From contig NZ_FXAX01000005.1 of the NCBI RefSeq assembly GCF_900177805.1, forward strand, positions 1 to 64,000: a stretch of 64,000 nt of DNA. Reading direction: 5' to 3'. The notes under the pieces were generated by a model that had not been told where the DNA came from, ran no database searches, and saw nothing but the letters and a program-made list of their open reading frames with translations. The translations under genes were made by a program, and so were the position numbers. Of the stretch, positions 59,632 to 64,000 are shown in pieces; the stretch's first letter is position 1; each line of letters opens with the position of its first letter. The DNA comes from Fibrobacter sp. UWB13 (lineage in GTDB: Bacteria > Fibrobacterota > Fibrobacteria > Fibrobacterales > Fibrobacteraceae).

Positions 59632-61047
59632 ATGAGTTTGAAGAAAACTTTTTCAGGGATTGCACTTGGTGCAGCCCTTCTTGGCGCAGGTATATCAAGT
59701 ACCTTTGCTGCAGACGAAACATTAAGATCCCTTGCAGATAAAAACGGCATCTACATCGGAGCGATTCTGAACTCGCAGTGGTTTGGCGGCGGCCTGCCCG
59801 GCAATTACGAACAAATCCACAAGCAGCAATTCAACATCGTCGTTGCCGAAAACGAGATGAAATTCGACGCCACCGAACCGCAAGAAGGAAGATTCAATTA
59901 CAACAATGGCGACAAGATGGTCCGTTACGCACAGCAAAACGGCATGCGCGTCCGTGGCCACGCCCTCGCCTGGCACAGCCAAGTTCCGGGCTGGGTGAAC
60001 AACTACAAGAACGACAAGCAGAAACTGCTCAAGGTGCTCAAGAATCACATCCAGAATGTGGTCGGGCACTGGAAAGGCAAAGTAGCCGAATGGGACGTGG
60101 TGAACGAAGCTATCAGCAACAACGAGCCCCAGTGGCGCACCGGTTCCGTTTGGTACCAGGGCATCGGTCCGGAATTCATCGACTCCGCATTCGTATGGGC
60201 TCACGCTGTAGACCCGGATGCAGAACTCTGCTATAACGACTACAATCTCGAACAGGGAGTCAATCCGAAAGCAAAGGCCGGCTTCTTGCTGGAGCAGGTG
60301 AAGCGCTGGGTTGCAAACGGCATTCCTATCCATTGCGTGGGTTCCCAGACGCATGTGGAAGACACCACCACCGACAAGCACTTTATCGGTTCGCCGGATA
60401 GCCTCCGTTCCCTCGCCAAGGAACTTGCAAAACTCAATGTCAAGCTGAAAATCACCGAACTCGATATCGGATTCAAGAGCGGCATCAATGTCAGTAAGAG
60501 CGACCTTGAACGTCAGGGACAAACATTCCGTCAATACCTCGACATCATTCTTGAAGAACCGAATGCGGACACGTATCTGATTTGGGGCGTATCTGATAAA
60601 TGGAGCTGGCTTGGCGGCCTGAACAGACAAAAAGGACTTATCTACGACGACAATTTGAAACCGAAGCCGGCATTTGACAGCATCTTGGTAAGACTCCAGA
60701 CTTACGAACCGCCGAAGGATTCTGTCAAGCAGGATTCCGTTGCACAAGACTCCATCAAGAAGGATTCAACAGTCAAGGATTCTACGAAAAAGGACTCCAC
60801 CGACGCTATCGGAAAAATCACTAGCAGAACGACGATGTCCGCATACGTTGCTGGCCGCACACTGTTCGTAACGGGAACGAGCGCCAAGACCGCAAAGGTC
60901 GACTTGTTCGATATGCAAGGACGTCCCGTGTTCAGCACCAAGAGCGAAAATGGAATGGTGGACTTGAAGGATATTGCCGAAGGGCTTTACGTAGTACAGA
61001 TACGCTCAGGGAGCAACAAGATAGTGCAACGCGTAAACGTAAAATAA
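59632..61047 (+). CDS. secreted endo-1,4-beta-xylanase, family GH10
   Basis: Hydrolyses xylan outside the cell. 471 residues: signal peptide (about 1-26), GH10 barrel (about 30-360), linker and T9SS-like tail. GH10 motifs are 'VVAENEMKFDATEP', 'VRGHALAWHSQVPGW', the acid/base Glu in 'EWDVVNEAIS' (near 159) and the nucleophile in 'KITELDIGF' (near 277), with 'LIWGVSDKWSW'. The linker has a five-residue repeat (VKQDS, VAQDS, IKKDS, TVKDS, TKKDS). AAGGAG lies before the ATG. It is close in sequence to the second GH10 gene at 62869, so the two probably arose by duplication. Confidence 0.95.
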   Translation: MSLKKTFSGIALGAALLGAGISSTFAADETLRSLADKNGIYIGAILNSQWFGGGLPGNYEQIHKQQFNIVVAENEMKFDATEPQEGRFNYNNGDKMVRYAQQNGMRVRGHALAWHSQVPGWVNNYKNDKQKLLKVLKNHIQNVVGHWKGKVAEWDVVNEAISNNEPQWRTGSVWYQGIGPEFIDSAFVWAHAVDPDAELCYNDYNLEQGVNPKAKAGFLLEQVKRWVANGIPIHCVGSQTHVEDTTTDKHFIGSPDSLRSLAKELAKLNVKLKITELDIGFKSGINVSKSDLERQGQTFRQYLDIILEEPNADTYLIWGVSDKWSWLGGLNRQKGLIYDDNLKPKPAFDSILVRLQTYEPPKDSVKQDSVAQDSIKKDSTVKDSTKKDSTDAIGKITSRTTMSAYVAGRTLFVTGTSAKTAKVDLFDMQGRPVFSTKSENGMVDLKDIAEGLYVVQIRSGSNKIVQRVNVK

Positions 61048-61117
61048 AGACAGCTACGAGCTAAACAAGATGCGCGGCGAGATGCTAAAATGCAAATCGA
61101 GATGCGCGCCTTAAAAG

Positions 61118-61151
61118 AAAATTCCGCGACCTTTTTAAGGCCGCGGTTTTA
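61118..61151. terminator. hairpin terminator between convergent genes
   Basis: CCGCG...CGCGG (61123-61127 with 61142-61146) with an inner CCTTTTTAAGG, A-rich on the left and TTTTATTTT on the right. It serves the GH10 gene and may serve the leftward gene ending at 61154. Confidence 0.65.
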
Positions 61152-61153
61152 TT

Positions 61154-61747
61154 TTATTCAACGCATCTCACGGAGAACCCGAAATTTTTGGGTTTCATCA
61201 TGTAGCTGAAGCCCATGGATTTTGAGGAGAGGTACCAGACCGAAGCATCGCCCCCTTCGGTGCTTGAGCTCCAGAAAAACGCGAACTTATTTTCATTGCC
61301 GTAAGTGCCATCGTCGAACATATTGCCGGCGGGCATCGCGCTGAACTTGAGCGTATCATTGCCATTAGTTTCGCCGGACCAACCATAATTCGCCTTGATC
61401 AAGTAACCGGCATTGAAGTCACCACCGGCAGCTTTCCAAAGACTTTCAAATTCTTCATTCGTCGGCAAATGGAAACCTGCGGGGCATGCCTTTTGCGCGG
61501 CTTCCCACGTGTAGAGGCGACCGTAAACCATGCAATTATCTTCATCCTCCCTATAGCAAGTGCTACCGGGCATCGAGTAGTTTAAGTTGTCCGCCATCCA
61601 CTTGCGACCGTCAATGACGACGGTGCGATATTTCTGTTTATCGCGAGCGTCCTTGATTTCGTTTTTCTTTGCTTTGGGGGCTGCAAGAGATGCGCTAGAG
61701 GCGACAAGTACAATGACAAGAGCTGATGATAGATAATTCATATTCAT
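61154..61747 (-). CDS. Fibrobacter succinogenes major paralogous domain protein
   Basis: 197 residues with a signal peptide (about 1-23, 'LVASSASLAAP'). The TIGR02145 domain follows: 'RTVVIDGRKWMADNLNY', 'CYREDEDNCMVYGRLYTWE', 'ACPAGFHLPTNEEFESLW', 'GYLIKANYGWSGETNG' and 'SVRCVE' at the end. The family is greatly expanded in Fibrobacter and secreted or surface-bound; its function is unknown. This short copy has a single domain and no Ser-rich linker. Confidence 0.92.
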   Translation of the reverse strand: MNMNYLSSALVIVLVASSASLAAPKAKKNEIKDARDKQKYRTVVIDGRKWMADNLNYSMPGSTCYREDEDNCMVYGRLYTWEAAQKACPAGFHLPTNEEFESLWKAAGGDFNAGYLIKANYGWSGETNGNDTLKFSAMPAGNMFDDGTYGNENKFAFFWSSSTEGGDASVWYLSSKSMGFSYMMKPKNFGFSVRCVE

Positions 61748-61770
61748 GATTTTAAGGGGGATGCCCGCCT

Positions 61771-61841
61771 GTCATCCCGGACTTGTTCCGGGACGGGCAT
61801 GACAAACAAAGAAAGTCGCCCGCGCGGTGGCGGGCATGACA
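61771..61841. repeat. two dispersed palindromic repeats
   Basis: TGTCATCCCGGACTTGTTCC followed by GGGACGGGCATGACA (61771-61805), then CGCCCGCGCGGTGGCGGGCA followed by TGACA (61817-61841). They fill the gap between two leftward genes. Confidence 0.7.
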
Positions 61842-61844
61842 AAT

Positions 61845-62747
61845 TTACTTTTCTACGGCGATGAGCTGGGCTTCGCCCTGACCCGGGAGCGGCTTGAAAA
61901 TTTTCACGTTCGTCTGCGTAGCCGGGCCACCAAAAGCCTTCATTTCACAAACGAAGAGATAGTTCATGCCTGCGACCACCTGCGAAGAGACGCTGAGCGG
62001 TTTCAAGTTAAGGTAAGCGTAATCCTTCGTTGCTTCGGCAAATGCTGCGGAATCGTCAGCCGTAAGCGGGCGCTGTCCAGAATACCCACCCATGAGCATT
62101 TCATCGGTCTTGCCCGTTGCGAGGTCTGCAAAGAAACCTTCGACCTCACGAGTTGCAGTTTCAATGCCCTTTTCTGCATTGATTCGCTTGTTAGAAATTC
62201 CGTAAGCGAGCGTCACGTTGGCGTTCGGTTCAAGAGTCTTGAGTTCTGCGGCACTCGCCTTGCGACCACCACTGCCGTAAGTGCAGAACGGCACCACGAC
62301 CTTGCCACTCAAATCATTAGCATCCAAAAACGAGTAAATCGGCGGAGTGAACGTTCCAAACATAATCGGGTAACCGATGAACACCGTATCGTACTTTGCC
62401 ACATCGAGTTTTGCATTCACGAGAGCGGGCCACTGTTTAGATTCACGTTCTGCACGGACGGCAGCAATCGTGCTATCGTAAGTGGACGGGTACGGTTTTG
62501 CAAGCGTCAGTTCAAATTCATCGGCATTGCGAGCGCTCTTGAAAATTTGCGCCAGCTTTTTTGTGGCACCCGTCTGCGAATAATAAACCACCACCGACTT
62601 TGCAGATTTTACCGCAGGTGCATTTTGCACTTCAGACTGAGCCGTTTTAGATTCAGCCTTGGGCTGTTCTTCATTGCAACCGGCAAACATAGCCGAAACA
62701 GCAACAACAGATGCCATTGCAAGTGATAATTTAAACTTACGGGACAT
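61845..62747 (-). CDS. lipoprotein with flavodoxin-like domain and C-terminal stefin/cystatin-like domain
   Basis: 300 residues from the ATG at 62745-62747 (MSRKFKLSLAMASVVAV, lipobox Cys24), with GGAGG at a good distance. The longer frame at 62777 is not needed. A flavodoxin_4-like domain spans about 50-210 ('VVVYYSQTGATKKLAQIFKS', 'FIGYPIMFGTFTPPIYSFLD', 'VVVPFCTYGSGGRKASAAEL'). The end (about 217-300) follows the stefin order: MLMGGYSGQRPLTADD with a Gly pair, an alpha-helix, the QVVAG loop at 256-260 in 'SVSSQVVAGMNYLFV', and 'VKIFKPLPGQGEAQL' with the stefin-type Leu-Pro second loop. It may be a redox or NAD(P)H-linked lipoprotein that also inhibits cysteine proteases. Confidence 0.85.
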   Translation of the reverse strand: MSRKFKLSLAMASVVAVSAMFAGCNEEQPKAESKTAQSEVQNAPAVKSAKSVVVYYSQTGATKKLAQIFKSARNADEFELTLAKPYPSTYDSTIAAVRAERESKQWPALVNAKLDVAKYDTVFIGYPIMFGTFTPPIYSFLDANDLSGKVVVPFCTYGSGGRKASAAELKTLEPNANVTLAYGISNKRINAEKGIETATREVEGFFADLATGKTDEMLMGGYSGQRPLTADDSAAFAEATKDYAYLNLKPLSVSSQVVAGMNYLFVCEMKAFGGPATQTNVKIFKPLPGQGEAQLIAVEK

Positions 62748-62868
62748 AGGTACCTCCAATAAAAACCTTACACACAAAAGGTAACCATTTTAATGGGCAA
62801 GAAAAATTTTCACATCCATTTTTGATTATTTTTTCGTCGGTGTACTGGGTCAGAAAGAGGATCCAACG

Positions 62869-64000
62869 ATGAATAAACATCGTATTTCAAAATTTATACT
62901 CAGTGCCGCAATTATAGGCGCAGGCTTTGTAAACGCCAATGCCGCTGACGAAACCATTCGTGAGCTCGCCAAGGAGCGCGGCCGCTTTATCGGCACCATT
63001 TTGAACAGCGAATGGTTCAACGACGATATCGAACCTGAATTCGAAGAAATCCACAAGACACAATTCAACGTGGTCGTTGCCGAAAACGAAATGAAGTTCG
63101 ACGCCACCGAACCCAAAGAAGACGAATTCAACTTCGAAAAGGGCGACAAGATGGTCAAATACGCACAAGCCAACGGGCTCCGCGTTCGCGGACACGCTCT
63201 CGCCTGGCACAGCCAAGTCGCCAACTGGGTGAACAACTACAGCGGACAAAAAGAAAAGCTACTCGCCGTCCTCAAAAACCATATCACCAAAGTCGTCGGC
63301 CACTGGAAAGGTCAAATCGCCGAATGGGACGTAGTGAACGAAGCCGTCAATGACGATTACAATGCCGACTGGCGTTCCACAAACTCTGCATGGTACGAAG
63401 GCATCGGCGCAGAATTCCTGGACTCCGCATTTGTCTGGGCACACGAAGCCGACCCGGATGCAGAACTCTGCTACAACGACTATTCCATCGAATGGGGCCT
63501 CCGCGAAGGTTCCAAGGCAAGCTTTGTCGTAGAACAGGTCAAGCGCTGGAAAGCAAACAACATTCCTATCACTTGCGTAGGCACACAAACCCACATCGAA
63601 ATTGCACACGAAACAACTCCGCAAAACGTGCGCGCCCTTGCCAAAGCACTTGCAGATCTCGGCGTGACGTTGAACATTACCGAGCTCGACATTGGATTCC
63701 CGAAGGGTTCAGCAGGCAAGCTCACCGAAGCAGACTACGCCAAACAAGGGCACTTGTACCGCCAATTCATGGACGTATTCCTCGAAGAGCCGAACATGGG
63801 CGAATTCGTGATTTGGGGATTGACCGATGCACACAGCTGGCTCGACGAACAGCAGGGCAAGACCGAAGGACTTCTTTACGACAAGCAATACAAACCGAAG
63901 CCCGCATACGATAGCGTCATGGCAAGCCTTAAGGCACACCCTGCTTCTGAAGTTAAAACTCCGTACCCGGAATCTGTTCTCAATCCGCCTAAAGATTGCG
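62869..64000 (+). CDS. secreted endo-1,4-beta-xylanase, family GH10, cut by the window end
   Basis: The gene starts MNKHRISKFILSAAIIGAGF with an AAGAGG site before the ATG and runs off the right edge without a stop (about 377 codons seen). The signal peptide ends near 'VNANAA'. GH10 motifs are 'VVAENEMKFDATEP', 'VRGHALAWHSQVANW', acid/base Glu in 'EWDVVNEAVN' (near 157) and nucleophile in 'NITELDIGF' (near 271), then 'VIWGLTDAHSW'. After the barrel (about 365) a linker begins ('HPASEVKTPYPESVLNPPKD'), so further domains are expected. It is a close paralogue of the GH10 gene at 59632, with two leftward genes between them. Confidence 0.93.
   Translation, partial: MNKHRISKFILSAAIIGAGFVNANAADETIRELAKERGRFIGTILNSEWFNDDIEPEFEEIHKTQFNVVVAENEMKFDATEPKEDEFNFEKGDKMVKYAQANGLRVRGHALAWHSQVANWVNNYSGQKEKLLAVLKNHITKVVGHWKGQIAEWDVVNEAVNDDYNADWRSTNSAWYEGIGAEFLDSAFVWAHEADPDAELCYNDYSIEWGLREGSKASFVVEQVKRWKANNIPITCVGTQTHIEIAHETTPQNVRALAKALADLGVTLNITELDIGFPKGSAGKLTEADYAKQGHLYRQFMDVFLEEPNMGEFVIWGLTDAHSWLDEQQGKTEGLLYDKQYKPKPAYDSVMASLKAHPASEVKTPYPESVLNPPKDC

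Overview
The window looks like a chromosome segment of a Fibrobacter species (F. succinogenes group). The evidence is in the sequence: a protein of the 'Fibrobacter succinogenes major paralogous domain' type at 61154-61747, a TIGR02147-type protein at 11133-11954 (a family expanded in Fibrobacter), poly-serine linkers in surface proteins, and secreted plant-cell-wall enzymes that end in a T9SS-like C-terminal sorting module. No rRNA, tRNA, CRISPR array, insertion sequence or prophage was seen.

Layout. 1-9.5 kb: housekeeping genes (miaA, pdxJ, truA, monomeric icd) with a YibQ-like protein, a two-TM protein and an OLD-family ATPase/nuclease. 9.5-12.4 kb: a TIGR02147 regulator-like gene coupled to a lipoprotein gene, then a structured, repeat-bearing spacer. 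12.4-16.2 kb: a pectin pair (PL10 lyase and CE8 esterase). 16.2-24.9 kb: an unknown protein, a small gene remnant, M16 and M6 peptidases, a GRP-like transporter, mnmE and galM. 25-33.6 kb: a mannan cluster of three GH26 mannanases and one GH5 enzyme. 33.7-44.9 kb: GH57, a phosphoribosyltransferase, queA, a WYL regulator, a BON protein, gltX, fabV and an amino-acid:sodium symporter. 45-58 kb: two Ser-rich lipoproteins, mlaF/mlaE, dnaB, a degenerate UDG-like protein, coaBC, an acyltransferase, rpsA, cmk and two lipoproteins. 58.2-64 kb: a TraB-family protein, two GH10 xylanases (the second cut by the window end), the paralogous-domain protein, and a lipoprotein joining a flavodoxin-like domain to a stefin-like domain.

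The secreted enzymes form sets for pectin (lyase plus demethylating esterase), mannan (GH26/GH5) and xylan (GH10). Most carry a signal peptide, binding modules and a C-terminal sorting module, which fits export by a type IX system and attachment at the cell surface. Three things stand out beyond ordinary annotation. First, tandem heptanucleotide arrays (TAGTCAT/TGGTCAT units) sit at gene ends and supply stop codons. Second, dispersed palindromic repeats have been absorbed in frame into mnmE and coaBC. Third, the lipoprotein at 61845-62747 has a C-terminal half that closely resembles animal stefins, including an intact QVVAG loop.
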